64,000 nucleotides of DNA from Emergencia sp. 1XD21-10 (lineage in GTDB: Bacteria > Bacillota > Clostridia > Peptostreptococcales > Anaerovoracaceae). Both the position numbers and the translations under genes were made by a program. This document shows, one piece after another, positions 15,578 through 24,496 of this stretch. Location of the stretch: positions 142,201 through 206,200 of the forward strand of contig NZ_QWEQ01000005.1 of NCBI RefSeq assembly GCF_009936045.1, in the 5' to 3' direction. Numbering within the stretch: position 1 is the stretch's first letter; the number at the start of each line of letters is the position of its first letter. The notes beneath the pieces were generated by a model. The model had not been told where the DNA came from. It searched no databases and saw only the letters and a program-made list of their open reading frames with translations.

Positions 15578-17086
15578 ATGAACGTTTTAAAAGCAATCTT
15601 CAAGTTCGTGCCAATTTTTATTCTGGCAGGACTGATGATGTCCGGACAGGACGCTTTGCTTGCTGCTACTATCGCTGCAGTTGCTGCGGTTGTTGTAGCT
15701 AAGCTGACAGAAAGAATTTCTTTTAAAGAATGTATGGACGCTGCTATGGACAGTGTAAAAAACATTATTGTGGCATTATTTATTCTGATGTTTGCCTATG
15801 CAATGGCCAGCGCCTTCATGTCAACAGGCGTAGGGGCTTCTGTTGTAAACATCGCTTTATCACTGGGTATCACAGCGAGAACTGTTGCGATTGTAGGGCT
15901 TTGCGTAACAGGCATACTCTCTGTTGCTACTGGCACATCTTGGGGCACCTTTGCAGCATGTGCTCCGATTTTCCTGTGGCTGGTGCATATCGTTGACCCT
16001 AACTGCATCGAAACCGGCAGCCTGCTTCTGACTACCTGTGCAATCGCAGGGGGCGCATGCTTTGGTGACAACATCGGTCTGATTTCCGATACTACCATCG
16101 TATCCTCCGGTATTCAGGGCGTAGAAGTTGTAGACAGAATCAGAAGTCAGGGCGTATGGTCTGTACTGTGTCTGGTTCTTGCTGCTATCGTATTCTTCAT
16201 TGCCGCTACCGTAATGGGGCTTCCTAATCAGGCGGTAGAAGCCTCCAACGTACTGGACTCCGTTCCACAGAGCGCGCTGGATTATCTGGCTGAAGAAAAG
16301 CCTGAAGCGATTAATCTTCTGGATCAGGTACAAAACGGCGTAGCACTTTACATGATAGTTCCTCTCATTCTGGTAATTGGCCTTGCAATTTCAGGGCTGA
16401 ACACATTCGGCTGTATCGGCACCGGTATCGTATCTGCCTACGTTCTTGGACTTTTCGCAGGCACTACTTCCTTCAACGGCGGCGGACTGCAGGACTATCT
16501 GAACATGTGTATGGACGGCTTTGCTGACGCAGGCAGCTGGGTAATCATCATGATGATGTGGGTTGCTGCATTCGGCGGCATCATGGGCAAGATGAAAGCC
16601 TTCGATCCGCTGGCAAACTTGATTGTAAGAGTTTCCCACAATGTAAGACAGCTAATGTTCTGCAACGGCTTGCTTTGCCTTACTGGTAATGCAATCCTGT
16701 CCGATGAGATGGCACAGATTGTAACGGTTGGTCCAATCATCAAAGGAATTACAGAAGAAAACGTAGAAGCTGAAACAGAAGAAGACATGTATAAGCTGAA
16801 ACTGCGAAATGCTACTTTCGGTGATGCAATGGGTGTATTCGGCTCTCAGCTAATTCCATGGCACGTATACCTTGGATTCTATGTTGGTATCGCAGCAAAC
16901 GTATATCCGCTGTTCCAATTCTCTAACACAGACTTCATCAAGTATAATTTTATGGCAATGATTGCTGTAGCTTCTATTCTGATTCTGACTGTCACCGGTC
17001 TGGATAGAGTGATTCCGCTCTTCGGACTGCCAAAAGAACCAAAAGTCAAACTCAGGAAAAAAACAGACAAAGAAAACATCGCGTAA
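15578..17086 (+). CDS. nhaC: NhaC-family Na+/H+ antiporter or amino-acid-linked antiporter
   Basis: A 502-residue membrane protein with about 11-12 hydrophobic segments. The family signature GGACFGDNIGLISDTT is near residues 160-175, and a second conserved segment with GNAILSDEMAQI and the GDAMGVFGSQLIPW motif is in the C-terminal half. The family exchanges Na+ for H+, or in some members organic substrates such as malate/lactate or amino acids. Its sigma-54 promoter and the adjacent activator with a Kdd-like sensor suggest that this copy serves lysine (or a related amino acid) uptake or energy coupling during fermentation; this is inference. Start is set by AAAGGAG. Confidence 0.88.
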   Translation: MNVLKAIFKFVPIFILAGLMMSGQDALLAATIAAVAAVVVAKLTERISFKECMDAAMDSVKNIIVALFILMFAYAMASAFMSTGVGASVVNIALSLGITARTVAIVGLCVTGILSVATGTSWGTFAACAPIFLWLVHIVDPNCIETGSLLLTTCAIAGGACFGDNIGLISDTTIVSSGIQGVEVVDRIRSQGVWSVLCLVLAAIVFFIAATVMGLPNQAVEASNVLDSVPQSALDYLAEEKPEAINLLDQVQNGVALYMIVPLILVIGLAISGLNTFGCIGTGIVSAYVLGLFAGTTSFNGGGLQDYLNMCMDGFADAGSWVIIMMMWVAAFGGIMGKMKAFDPLANLIVRVSHNVRQLMFCNGLLCLTGNAILSDEMAQIVTVGPIIKGITEENVEAETEEDMYKLKLRNATFGDAMGVFGSQLIPWHVYLGFYVGIAANVYPLFQFSNTDFIKYNFMAMIAVASILILTVTGLDRVIPLFGLPKEPKVKLRKKTDKENIA

Positions 17087-17106
17087 ATTCCAGTATAATC
17101 CCACCT

Positions 17107-17145
17107 AAAAGGCGCAGGCTCTCATCAAAGAAGCCTGCGCCTTTT
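17107..17145. terminator. Strong bidirectional terminator
   Basis: AAAAGGCGCAGGCT pairs with AGCCTGCGCCTTTT, a 14-bp perfect stem with a short loop, between convergent nhaC and gap. Confidence 0.9.
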
Positions 17146-17157
17146 CTTATCCGCATA

Positions 17158-18174
17158 TTAAAGGAAATTTCTCAGATATTTCAGCGTTCTTATCATCTGA
17201 GACACGTAGCTGCATTCGTTATCATACCATGCAACCACACGAACCTCATAAATCTTGGTGCCGCATCTTTGAGCAAGGGTTTGTGTAGCGTCAAAGAGGG
17301 AACCGTAGTTCATGCCGATGATATCGCTGGATACCAACTCTTCCTCTGTATAGCCAAAAGACTCGCTGGCAGCAGCCTTCATGGCCGCATTAATGCCTTC
17401 TACCGTTACAGACTCTGTCTCGTCTTTCAGTGTAGCATCCAAAATAGTGATAGATCCGGAAGGCACTGGTACACGCTGTGCAGAGCCAATCAGCTTTCCA
17501 TCAAGTTCTGGAATCACCAGACCGATAGCCTTTGCTGCACCGGTGCTATTAGGCACGATATTGACTGCACCAGCCCTTGCACGGCGAAAATCGCCTTTTC
17601 TGTGGGGTCCGTCCAAAAGCATCTGATCTCCGGTGTAAGCGTGAATGGTCGTCATAAAACCGGTACGAATTTCCCGGTAATCGTTAAGCGCCTTTGCCAT
17701 AGGAGCCAGACAGTTGGTGGTGCAGGACGCTGCGGAAATGATATCATCTTCGGCAGTCAATGTTTCATGGTTAGTTCCGTAAACGATAGTCTTTAAATCG
17801 TTTCCAGCAGGAGCAGAGATTAGAACCTTCTTTGCACCAGCGCGAAGATGCGCCTCTGACTTTGCTTTGGAGCAGAAAAAGCCTGTGCATTCCAGCACGA
17901 TATCTATACCCAGTTCTTTCCACGGCAACTGCTGCGGTTCTTTCTCCGAAAGAATCGCAATCTTCTTTCCGTCTACCGTGATGGAGTTTTCATCGCTGGT
18001 CACCGTATGACCGCGGTATCCGCCCTGCACGCTGTCATACTTCAGCAGATGTGCCAGCATCGCCGGTTCTGTCAGGTCGTTGATGGCTGTGACCTCCATA
18101 GTTTCATCTTCAAAAATCTGTCTGAATGCCAGCCTACCGATTCGTCCAAATCCATTAATTGCAATCTTTGTCAT
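17158..18174 (-). CDS. gap: Glyceraldehyde-3-phosphate dehydrogenase, type I
   Basis: Glycolytic/gluconeogenic enzyme oxidising glyceraldehyde-3-phosphate with NAD+. The NAD-binding start is [14 protein letters not shown], the catalytic Cys is in [12 protein letters not shown] (about residue 150), followed by [10 protein letters not shown], the [11 protein letters not shown] segment, [12 protein letters not shown] and the WYDNECSY motif near the end. The length of 338 is standard. It is a single gene, not in the usual gap-pgk-tpi operon. Confidence 0.97.
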   Translation of the reverse strand: MTKIAINGFGRIGRLAFRQIFEDETMEVTAINDLTEPAMLAHLLKYDSVQGGYRGHTVTSDENSITVDGKKIAILSEKEPQQLPWKELGIDIVLECTGFFCSKAKSEAHLRAGAKKVLISAPAGNDLKTIVYGTNHETLTAEDDIISAASCTTNCLAPMAKALNDYREIRTGFMTTIHAYTGDQMLLDGPHRKGDFRRARAGAVNIVPNSTGAAKAIGLVIPELDGKLIGSAQRVPVPSGSITILDATLKDETESVTVEGINAAMKAAASESFGYTEEELVSSDIIGMNYGSLFDATQTLAQRCGTKIYEVRVVAWYDNECSYVSQMIRTLKYLRNFL

Positions 18175-18371
18175 GTTTCACACCCTCCTCATTGTACTGC
18201 CCGTTTTTAACACCCGCATGTAATCCCCTGTCAGCAGGCAGTCTGTTAACTATAGTATAGCACAAACCCAACCAAAGTTAATCACAAAAACCAAGATGCG
18301 ATGAATTATTTAAAAATTTTTAAAATTTTCTGCTGCAACTGCAGGATTGGAGCAGAAATCATCTATCGTTA

Positions 18372-19010
18372 TCACTGCAGTGTTCCCATAGATACATGGC
18401 TTTCTTCTCCGCAGAGCGCCGCGGAAATGGCAGCCTGCAGTCCCTTAACCATGTCAGCAAGTTCCATCGACGGCATGTCAGGTCGTTCCGTCACCTGTTC
18501 AGGAATATATGGCACATGAATAAAGCCCGCCTTCATCTGGGGATAAAACTTGTCCGCTAAATATAATGCTTCATATAACAGAGTGTTGCAAACGTAACTT
18601 CCCGCAGAATAAGACAACTCTGCCTTAACACCAACAGCTCTAATCCGCTCAACCATAGCCTTCACTGGCAAAGTAGCAAAGTAAGCATTTGCTCCGTCTT
18701 CTCTAATGGGCACATCAACAGGCTGCTTTCCATCGTTATCAGCAATCCGTGCATCAATCAGGTTAATTCCAATTCGCTCTACCTCAATCGCATCAACGCC
18801 TCCCGCCTGCCCAATACACAGCACCATATCAGGGCGATGCAGTTTTACTTCCCCTGCAAAAACTTCTCTACCCCGGTCAAAGACTACCGGAATTTCTTTT
18901 TTTATTATCTGTGCTCGCACGATTTCATCGGGCAAAAGCCGTACTGCTTCCCAAGAAGGATTCATCACTTCTCCTCCAAAAGGTTCAAAACCCGTTATCA
19001 ATAATTTCAT
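18372..19010 (-). CDS. pcp: Pyroglutamyl-peptidase I (pyrrolidone carboxyl peptidase)
   Basis: Cysteine peptidase of family C15 that removes N-terminal pyroglutamate from peptides. It begins MKLLITGFEPFGGEVMNPS, has the IGQAGG loop, the EVERIGINL Glu segment, the catalytic Cys in SYSAGSYVCN and the catalytic His in FIHVPYIP. The ATG at 19010 is preceded by AAAGGAGT, so the upstream 21-codon extension is rejected. 212 residues is standard. It fits a peptide- and amino-acid-using organism. Confidence 0.95.
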   Translation of the reverse strand: MKLLITGFEPFGGEVMNPSWEAVRLLPDEIVRAQIIKKEIPVVFDRGREVFAGEVKLHRPDMVLCIGQAGGVDAIEVERIGINLIDARIADNDGKQPVDVPIREDGANAYFATLPVKAMVERIRAVGVKAELSYSAGSYVCNTLLYEALYLADKFYPQMKAGFIHVPYIPEQVTERPDMPSMELADMVKGLQAAISAALCGEESHVSMGTLQ

Positions 19011-19158
19011 CTGTTGTGACTCCTTTATTTTGTTGTACATGTCCGTCAAACAACTTATTGAAAATTTACGCAAACATAATTCACAAGTGCTTTCTATATC
19101 AATACATCCGTCAGTAGATAAGTTTAATCATTTCTATGAGAATATAAACTATAAAACT

Positions 19159-19490
19159 CTATCTTGGAAAGAATCTTTGCAGTTCCTTAGTAATCTCCTG
19201 TACGTCCCTAGCAATCTTTTGTGCCTTTGATGAAGAAATACATGCGCTTTCCTCTACTACTAAAACATCTTCCATGCCGGATTCTTTCCATTTCCATTGA
19301 CGCAGGTAGCACGCTCACCGCCAAGACTGCTGCTGTAGGTCAAATCATATGCAGGGGATAATTTCCACACACCTTTTTTATCCAGCCAGTCATCTTCATA
19401 TTGAAAGGCAGTCAAATTTCGTTCATATTTTGCCAAAGTACCGATTTTTCTTCCGTCAGGAAAAACAGACAGCACATTAATCTCTTTCAT
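19159..19490 (-). pseudogene. hipA remnant: internal deletion plus frameshift
   Basis: HipA-family serine kinases are about 300-440 residues. Here the first 40 codons match the N-terminal domain (KEINVLSVFPDGRKIGTLAK). They jump directly into the C-terminal motif WKLSPAYDLTYS and GGERATCVNGNGKNP, so the kinase core is missing. Just after NGNGKNP the frame breaks at a stop at 19260. In the next frame the usual HipA tail continues as MEDVLVVEESACISSSKAQ to a stop at 19159. It overlaps the end of hipB by 14 bp and keeps a GAGGAG site. The toxin must be inactive. Confidence 0.8.
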
Positions 19491-19761
19491 GAATAATCTC
19501 CTCAATGGATCTGTAGCGCCTCTGTGCGAACAGTTTCAAAAAATCCTCCTGATAATCCAGTGTCTCAGCGATTTTAATCAGAGACTCCATAGATATCTTT
19601 CCCTTATTCTCAAAGTGTTTTAAAGAGCCAAGACTGACCCCGGACTTTCTGGCAAGTTCCTCCTGAGTAAGCCCCGCCTCTTTCTTTCGCCGTCTGGCAT
19701 TCTTAGCAATTTCCAGTTCTATCTCTCTGGGAGATTTTATTAAATCCAAAATCGTATTCAT
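19477..19761 (-). CDS. hipB: HipB-like XRE antitoxin/regulator
   Basis: A 94-residue XRE protein. The HTH has LTQEELARKSGVSLGSLKHF, followed by a C-terminal tail ending RSIEEIIHERD that runs into the hipA remnant, the normal order and overlap of hipBA modules. The ATG at 19761 lies exactly 7 bp after a TAAAAT -10 element with TTGACA 17 bp further up, so the mRNA is probably leaderless; the TTG at 19797 that would extend the ORF is in fact the -35 box. With the partner toxin broken it may persist as a free repressor. Confidence 0.8.
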   Translation of the reverse strand: MNTILDLIKSPREIELEIAKNARRRKKEAGLTQEELARKSGVSLGSLKHFENKGKISMESLIKIAETLDYQEDFLKLFAQRRYRSIEEIIHERD

Positions 19762-19768
19762 AGATAAT

Positions 19769-19797
19769 ATTTTAGCTAAAGACGCTGTTTTTGTCAA
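19769..19797 (-). promoter_or_regulatory. hipB promoter implying a leaderless transcript
   Basis: On the minus strand TTGACA (19797-19792), 17 bp, TAAAAT (19774-19769), then 7 bp to the A of the ATG at 19761. The expected transcription start coincides with the start codon. Confidence 0.7.
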
Positions 19798-19977
19798 ATT
19801 CAGATAATATGATAGCTGTTTTTAGGCACATATTGCAATTGATGCCTCTTCAAGGCCTCTCATTATTAAATAGTACACTATTTATTCTTCTTTTCATAAA
19901 TAGACTTAAATATTTTTCAATCTACATTGACTTTTCATTCCATCTATAGTATTATAGCAATGAAAGGAGAAAGTCAT

Positions 19978-20742
19978 ATGGCAAAAATGATATCCCACTG
20001 TCCTGTATGCAGTACAAAACTAAATATTTCCACCTTAACTTGTAAAGGCTGCGGAATGGAGTTAAAAAATGATTTTGAATTAAATTCCTTCGACTCTTTA
20101 GACCCAGAGCAATATACTTTTCTCATTACATTTTTAAAGCACAGAGGTAATTTGAACGCAGTCCAAAAGGAACTGAATGTTTCTTATCCAACTGCAAAAA
20201 AACAATTAGACAATTTACTGGTATCACTAAATCTTTTCGATGACACAGCAGCAGATTCAACAGAAAATCAGGAGATAATAGATATGTCAACTTGGACAAT
20301 TCCAGAAAACAGTAATAAAGCGTCCGATATTATTAAACAGAAACTGATGGAAAACGGCGGAAAAGCTACCGTATATACAGTCAACGGTGGTTCTCATGAG
20401 ATTAGAGCTGCTTCCGATGGCCTTTCTTTCATCAGCAATAAAGTTAACATAAACCCGCCTTGGCAATATAAAGTATTTGATATAATCGTCGATTTGCTGG
20501 TTTCACAAGGAGGCACTGCTGAAAAAGGCAATGGAAGAGGCTACAAACTCGGCGAAGGTAAATGCACCGAAAAAACAGTTGTTGGAGCCATCGGCTATCA
20601 TTACTCGGGTAAAAGCCTTGGCGACTCTGTGCACGATCCTGTTTTTTTCTTAGCAGCTATCCTTGAATGGGCAGACATTGCATACAATGGTCGCGGAAAA
20701 CTCACTTTAACCGATAGTTACCGAAAGAAAATTAATCTGTAA
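19978..20742 (+). CDS. DUF2089-domain zinc-ribbon protein
   Basis: A 254-residue soluble protein. The N-terminus is a zinc ribbon with Cys8/Cys11 (CPVC) and Cys22/Cys25 (CKGC). It is followed by the DUF2089 core: an acidic linker, DPEQYTFLITFLKHRGN and a helix-turn-helix-like segment (NVSYPTAKKQLDNLL). The C-terminal 120 residues are an additional domain (IRAASDGLSF, a GNGRGYKLGEGKC loop and YHYSGKSLGDSVHDP) that I cannot name. It is probably a transcriptional regulator or DNA-binding protein. Start is fixed by AAAGGAG before the ATG at 19978. Confidence 0.75.
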   Translation: MAKMISHCPVCSTKLNISTLTCKGCGMELKNDFELNSFDSLDPEQYTFLITFLKHRGNLNAVQKELNVSYPTAKKQLDNLLVSLNLFDDTAADSTENQEIIDMSTWTIPENSNKASDIIKQKLMENGGKATVYTVNGGSHEIRAASDGLSFISNKVNINPPWQYKVFDIIVDLLVSQGGTAEKGNGRGYKLGEGKCTEKTVVGAIGYHYSGKSLGDSVHDPVFFLAAILEWADIAYNGRGKLTLTDSYRKKINL

Positions 20743-20762
20743 TTGTAGAGCTGATATAAAAC

Positions 20763-20811
20763 ATGAGCACCTTTAATAAGATTTTTATCTGAATTTTTTA
20801 AAGGTGCTCAT
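20763..20811. repeat. 14-bp perfect inverted repeat
   Basis: ATGAGCACCTTTAA pairs exactly with TTAAAGGTGCTCAT around a 21-nt loop, between the DUF2089 gene and the next ORF. There is no downstream T-tract on either strand, so it is more a processing or attenuating hairpin than a classical terminator. Confidence 0.6.
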
Positions 20812-20854
20812 AGCCGGTTCTAATATCTTTATTAATAACAGGAGGTAGAAGCAT

Positions 20855-21157
20855 ATGGATAGACTCGCCTTTCGATTTCATAATGAACTAATTGATAAAA
20901 TGCACATCGCCAAAAAAGAATGCCACTACAATCCAACAAGATTTAACCAAATGATATCAGAGATTGGCGGCGTAGAAACTGCAAAAAAGCTAATTGATAA
21001 AGCAATGCGCAAAGGCGACTGCTCCGATGGATTCAGAACCCTATATATTCTTAACCGTTTAGATTTGACGATGGAAGATTCCGTATGTAAGGAAGAATAC
21101 CAAACTCTCTTTTCTAAAGAACTGATTGAATACTGTAGACATCTTTTAAATGGTTAA
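20855..21157 (+). CDS. Conserved hypothetical protein (100 aa)
   Basis: Small soluble protein with the pattern AKKECHYNPTRFNQMISEIGG, then VETAKKLI and a SDGFRTLYILNRLDLTMED segment. This pattern recurs in many small uncharacterised bacterial proteins that I recall as conserved but cannot assign a function. The AGGAGG site and ATG are good, and it has its own strong terminator. It may be co-transcribed with the DUF2089 gene, 113 bp upstream. Confidence 0.75.
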   Translation: MDRLAFRFHNELIDKMHIAKKECHYNPTRFNQMISEIGGVETAKKLIDKAMRKGDCSDGFRTLYILNRLDLTMEDSVCKEEYQTLFSKELIEYCRHLLNG

Positions 21158-21159
21158 TC

Positions 21160-21210
21160 AAAATCACCCTAGCCATCCACACATTTAGTATATATGACTA
21201 GGGTGATTTT
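21160..21210. terminator. Bidirectional terminator
   Basis: AAAATCACCCTAG pairs with CTAGGGTGATTTT (13 bp) between convergent genes; T-tracts on both sides. Confidence 0.8.
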
Positions 21211-21249
21211 TTAGTTTAATAATCCTCAGCGTCATTAAGACACGCTTTA

Positions 21250-22095
21250 TCAATTATCATTCATTCCAAATTCTTTAGATAGCAATTTATTTTTGTAAAG
21301 CGCTTCACACTGCATTACAGATTCATTAGATGCCGACTTAGGCAAAATTTGCAAAATTGAAAATTGAAATTTGTGATAACGCTCAGGGTCCTTGCAAAGA
21401 AGTTCTTTGATTTTCTTGTTCCCCCCATCTCTTGTATCTATGTATGCTTTCCATCTGCCGAGAAGTCCATCATTTCCATAAGCGGACCCTACATATTGCT
21501 GTCCGGAAACCGTGTCCACAATTAAATAGACTGCTTTCACCGCTTCCAGTGCCGTATGCCAGGATTCATAAACCGGACGATTTTTAATAATCGTATTCAG
21601 CTGGTCAAAAGACAATATCAGATTCTCGTAGCCGCTGAATACTTCTGCCGCACGTGACTGAATTGCCACAACTGGTTTTTCCAAAGAACCACTCTGATTC
21701 CATGCCAGCGTGCCTCTGCCCCAATCGATAATCAGCCGGTCTTCATATTCCTGCAGCAAATCCACATGTTCCAGATTAAAATATCCATTTTCCCCTGTAA
21801 ACCAATCGACATGAGGAAATCCTACAGGCATAACCTCCGGGGTTGCCGGTACAAATCCATCGACTTTGTACAATGCGTAGAATCTTGCCATCGTTCCCTC
21901 ATCACCGATAAATACAGCCCAATAGTCAAAATCCTTTGCAAAATTCCGGCTTTGTGTTCTTGTATACTCCCAAATCATTCCTTTTTTATAGCAAGGTTTA
22001 AACTGCTCACTTGTTAGTGAATGACGAATCACTTTTACTCTCTTGGGGTCAATTCCCACTTTTTGTAAAATGTCAGCAAAATTCAAGATTGCCAT
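21250..22095 (-). CDS. GIY-YIG nuclease-domain protein
   Basis: A 281-residue protein with a GIY-YIG fold in its C-terminal third (about residues 185-280): VYLIVDTVSGQQYVGSAYG gives the two short strands, and the catalytic Arg is in LLGRWKAY. The N-terminal 180 residues form a separate domain (VKVIRHSLTSEQF, WAVFIGDEGTMARFYALY) of unknown role. Similar two-domain proteins occur scattered in bacteria and may act in DNA defence or repair; not shown here. It sits between hypothetical genes and metG, with a normal start. Confidence 0.85.
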   Translation of the reverse strand: MAILNFADILQKVGIDPKRVKVIRHSLTSEQFKPCYKKGMIWEYTRTQSRNFAKDFDYWAVFIGDEGTMARFYALYKVDGFVPATPEVMPVGFPHVDWFTGENGYFNLEHVDLLQEYEDRLIIDWGRGTLAWNQSGSLEKPVVAIQSRAAEVFSGYENLILSFDQLNTIIKNRPVYESWHTALEAVKAVYLIVDTVSGQQYVGSAYGNDGLLGRWKAYIDTRDGGNKKIKELLCKDPERYHKFQFSILQILPKSASNESVMQCEALYKNKLLSKEFGMNDN

Positions 22096-22158
22096 AAGTC
22101 ACACCTCTTCAAAAAGGAAGATTCCCTCCATGGAAACCTCCCTTTGTCATTCCATCAT

Positions 22159-24084
22159 TTAATCTACCACTACGCCGTCTTCAGCTATGGTAGTAACGAT
22201 TTCACATCTTTCACCGTTTTCAGCGAACATAATCATGCCCTTAGATTCAAGACCCCGCAGCTTGCGCGGTTTCAGGTTGGCAACGATGATGACTTTCTTG
22301 CCTACCATTTCCTCCGGAGTAAAGTCTTCCGCAACGCCGGAGATAATCTGGCGGCGTTCTGTTCCCATCTTAATCTGGAAGACCAGAAGCTTATCAGCCT
22401 TCGGGTGCTTCTCTGCCTTTTCGATAAGACCTACACGGAAATCAATCTTGTCAAAATCATCGTATTCGATTTCCGGCTTCAATTCCAGCGGAATATTCTC
22501 TTCTTCAGGCTCTGCACCAGCCTTCTGCATAGCATCCAGTTCCTCAAGTTCCTTTTCGATATCAAGTCTCGGGAAAATGGCTTCACCCTTCTTCACCTGT
22601 TCCTGATACATCATATCGAAAGTAAACGCGTCTTCCCAGACCACATCCGCATACCACAGACCCATCTGCTTTCTAATCTTGTCAGAGGTAGTATGCATAA
22701 ACGGATGAATCAGAATGGAAATGATACGCAGAGACTCTGCCAGATTGTGCAGGCAGGTATCCAGTTCCGGCTTCTTTGCTTCGTCCTTTGCAAGAATCCA
22801 AGGTGCTTTTTCGTCGATATATTTATTGGCACGTCTAACAAGAATCCAGATTTCTTCCAGCGCCATATTGAACGCGAACTTGTCCATCTGTGCTTCCACC
22901 TTGGAGGCCGCGCCAGTCGCGATTGCTTTCAGGTCTTTGTCGATATCATCTTCCGTGTTGCTTTCCGGCACGACGCCGCCGCAGTATTTTTCAATCATGG
23001 AAGCCGTTCTGGACACCAGATTTCCAAGGTCGTTAGCAAGGTCGTAGTTCATCCGTTTCAGCATCACTTCATTGGTGAACACGCCGTCCTGTCCAAAGGT
23101 ATACTCGCGAAGCAGGAAATATTTCAGCGCGTCGATGCCATAACGGTCGATGAGCTTCACCGGGTCAACCACATTGCCCTTGGACTTGCTCATCTTGCCG
23201 CCTTCAAGAAGGAGCCATCCGTGTCCCAGTACCTGCTTCGGAATCGGCAAATCTAAAGACATCAGCATTGCGGGCCAGATAATGGAATGGAATCTAACAA
23301 TTTCTTTTCCTACAAGGTGCACATCAGCCGGCCAGTACTTTTCAAAGAGCGCCGGATCGTCAGGATAGCCCAAGGCAGTGATATAGTTTGAAAGTGCATC
23401 CAGCCATACATAGATAACATGCTTTTCATCAATTGGTACCTGAATACCCCAGTCAAAAGTAGAGCGGGAAATGCAAAGGTCATCAAGCCCCTGTCTGATA
23501 AATCCCAGCATTTCGTTTCTTCTGGTTTCAGGTTCAAGGAAATTGGTGTTTTCCAAAAGGTCAATCAGCTTGTCCTGATATTTGGAAAGTTTAAAGAAAT
23601 AAGCTTCTTCCTTGGCTTTCTGCACAGGTCTTCCGCAGTCCGGACAGCAGCCGTCTACAAGCTGACTTTCTGTCCAGAAAGATTCGCACGGCGTGCAGTA
23701 CAGACCTTCGTACTCGCCTTTATAGATATCGCCTTTTTCGTACATTTTATTAAAAATAGCCTGCACCCGCTTTACGTGTCTGTCCTCAGTGGTTCTGATA
23801 AAGTCATCATAAGAAATTTCCATGGTCTTCCACAGCTCTTTAATGCCAGCAACTACACCATCCACGTATTCCTGCGGGCTAACGCCCTTTTCTTCTGCAA
23901 TGGTCTGGATCTTCTGTCCATGCTCATCTGTTCCTGTAAGGAAACGCACGTCATAGCCTGACAGTCTCTTGAATCTTGCCATAGCGTCTGCCATAACTGT
24001 ACAGTATGTGTGTCCTATATGAAGGTTGGAGCTTGGATAGTAAATCGGGGTCGTAATATAATAAGTTCCCTTTTTCTCAGTCAT
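22159..24084 (-). CDS. metG: Methionine-tRNA ligase
   Basis: Charges tRNA-Met with methionine. The class I HIGH motif is SSNLHIGHTY near residue 20, zinc-binding cysteines are in YCTPCESFW and CCPDCGRP, and KMSKSKGNVVD is near residue 296. The C-terminal 110 residues form the EMAP-II/Trbp111-like tRNA-binding domain (FDKIDFRVG, HPKADKLLVFQI, ESKGMIMFAEN). The 641-residue length fits the dimeric type. No T-box leader is visible upstream. Confidence 0.97.
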   Translation of the reverse strand: MTEKKGTYYITTPIYYPSSNLHIGHTYCTVMADAMARFKRLSGYDVRFLTGTDEHGQKIQTIAEEKGVSPQEYVDGVVAGIKELWKTMEISYDDFIRTTEDRHVKRVQAIFNKMYEKGDIYKGEYEGLYCTPCESFWTESQLVDGCCPDCGRPVQKAKEEAYFFKLSKYQDKLIDLLENTNFLEPETRRNEMLGFIRQGLDDLCISRSTFDWGIQVPIDEKHVIYVWLDALSNYITALGYPDDPALFEKYWPADVHLVGKEIVRFHSIIWPAMLMSLDLPIPKQVLGHGWLLLEGGKMSKSKGNVVDPVKLIDRYGIDALKYFLLREYTFGQDGVFTNEVMLKRMNYDLANDLGNLVSRTASMIEKYCGGVVPESNTEDDIDKDLKAIATGAASKVEAQMDKFAFNMALEEIWILVRRANKYIDEKAPWILAKDEAKKPELDTCLHNLAESLRIISILIHPFMHTTSDKIRKQMGLWYADVVWEDAFTFDMMYQEQVKKGEAIFPRLDIEKELEELDAMQKAGAEPEEENIPLELKPEIEYDDFDKIDFRVGLIEKAEKHPKADKLLVFQIKMGTERRQIISGVAEDFTPEEMVGKKVIIVANLKPRKLRGLESKGMIMFAENGERCEIVTTIAEDGVVVD

Positions 24085-24177
24085 TTTCTATTCATTCCTT
24101 TCATCTCCTGCGCCGAATGGGGCGAGGCAGTTTCTATCTTTTAGGATACCACACAATGGTTGGGTTAGTCAAGAAAA

Positions 24178-24202
24178 GAGCATGCCACCATCTGACATGC
24201 TC
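24178..24202 (-). terminator. Terminator after the 75-aa gene
   Basis: On the minus strand GAGCATG pairs with CATGCTC followed by TTTTC, 12 bp beyond the stop codon at 24214. Confidence 0.7.
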
Positions 24203-24213
24203 CTTATCGCTTT

Positions 24214-24441
24214 TTATCCTTCTAAATCTTCTTCAGCCCAGTCATCTCTCGACCATTCTTCATCTGGCCAGTCTTCGTTCACAAAGATTTTCTTCATGAT
24301 GTGGTCCATACCCACTACCAACGTAGTTCCTGCCACAAAGCCTACACCTAAAATTGCAAGGGCTACCTTTGCTGCTGCAGACGTGCCGCTTTTTCTTCCT
24401 TTATCCGCCTTATTCGGCTCCAGTTTATTTTTCTTGCTCAT
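24214..24441 (-). CDS. Small single-pass membrane protein
   Basis: A 75-residue protein: a basic N-terminus (about 1-22), one hydrophobic segment (VALAILGVGFVAGTTLVVGM) and a strongly acidic, tryptophan-containing tail (DWPDEEWSRDDWAEED). The positive-inside rule puts the acidic tail outside. No family is recognised. It has its own terminator and is 55 bp from the cytidylate kinase-like gene. Confidence 0.7.
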   Translation of the reverse strand: MSKKNKLEPNKADKGRKSGTSAAAKVALAILGVGFVAGTTLVVGMDHIMKKIFVNEDWPDEEWSRDDWAEEDLEG

Positions 24442-24496
24442 TTCATTTCCTCCGTGGTCAAAATTCTCGACTCATCCACTTGATTTTCACTTTAAT

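Noticed and set aside
20763..20811. Rho-independent terminator
   Set aside because: The 14-bp stem is perfect but no T-tract follows on either strand.
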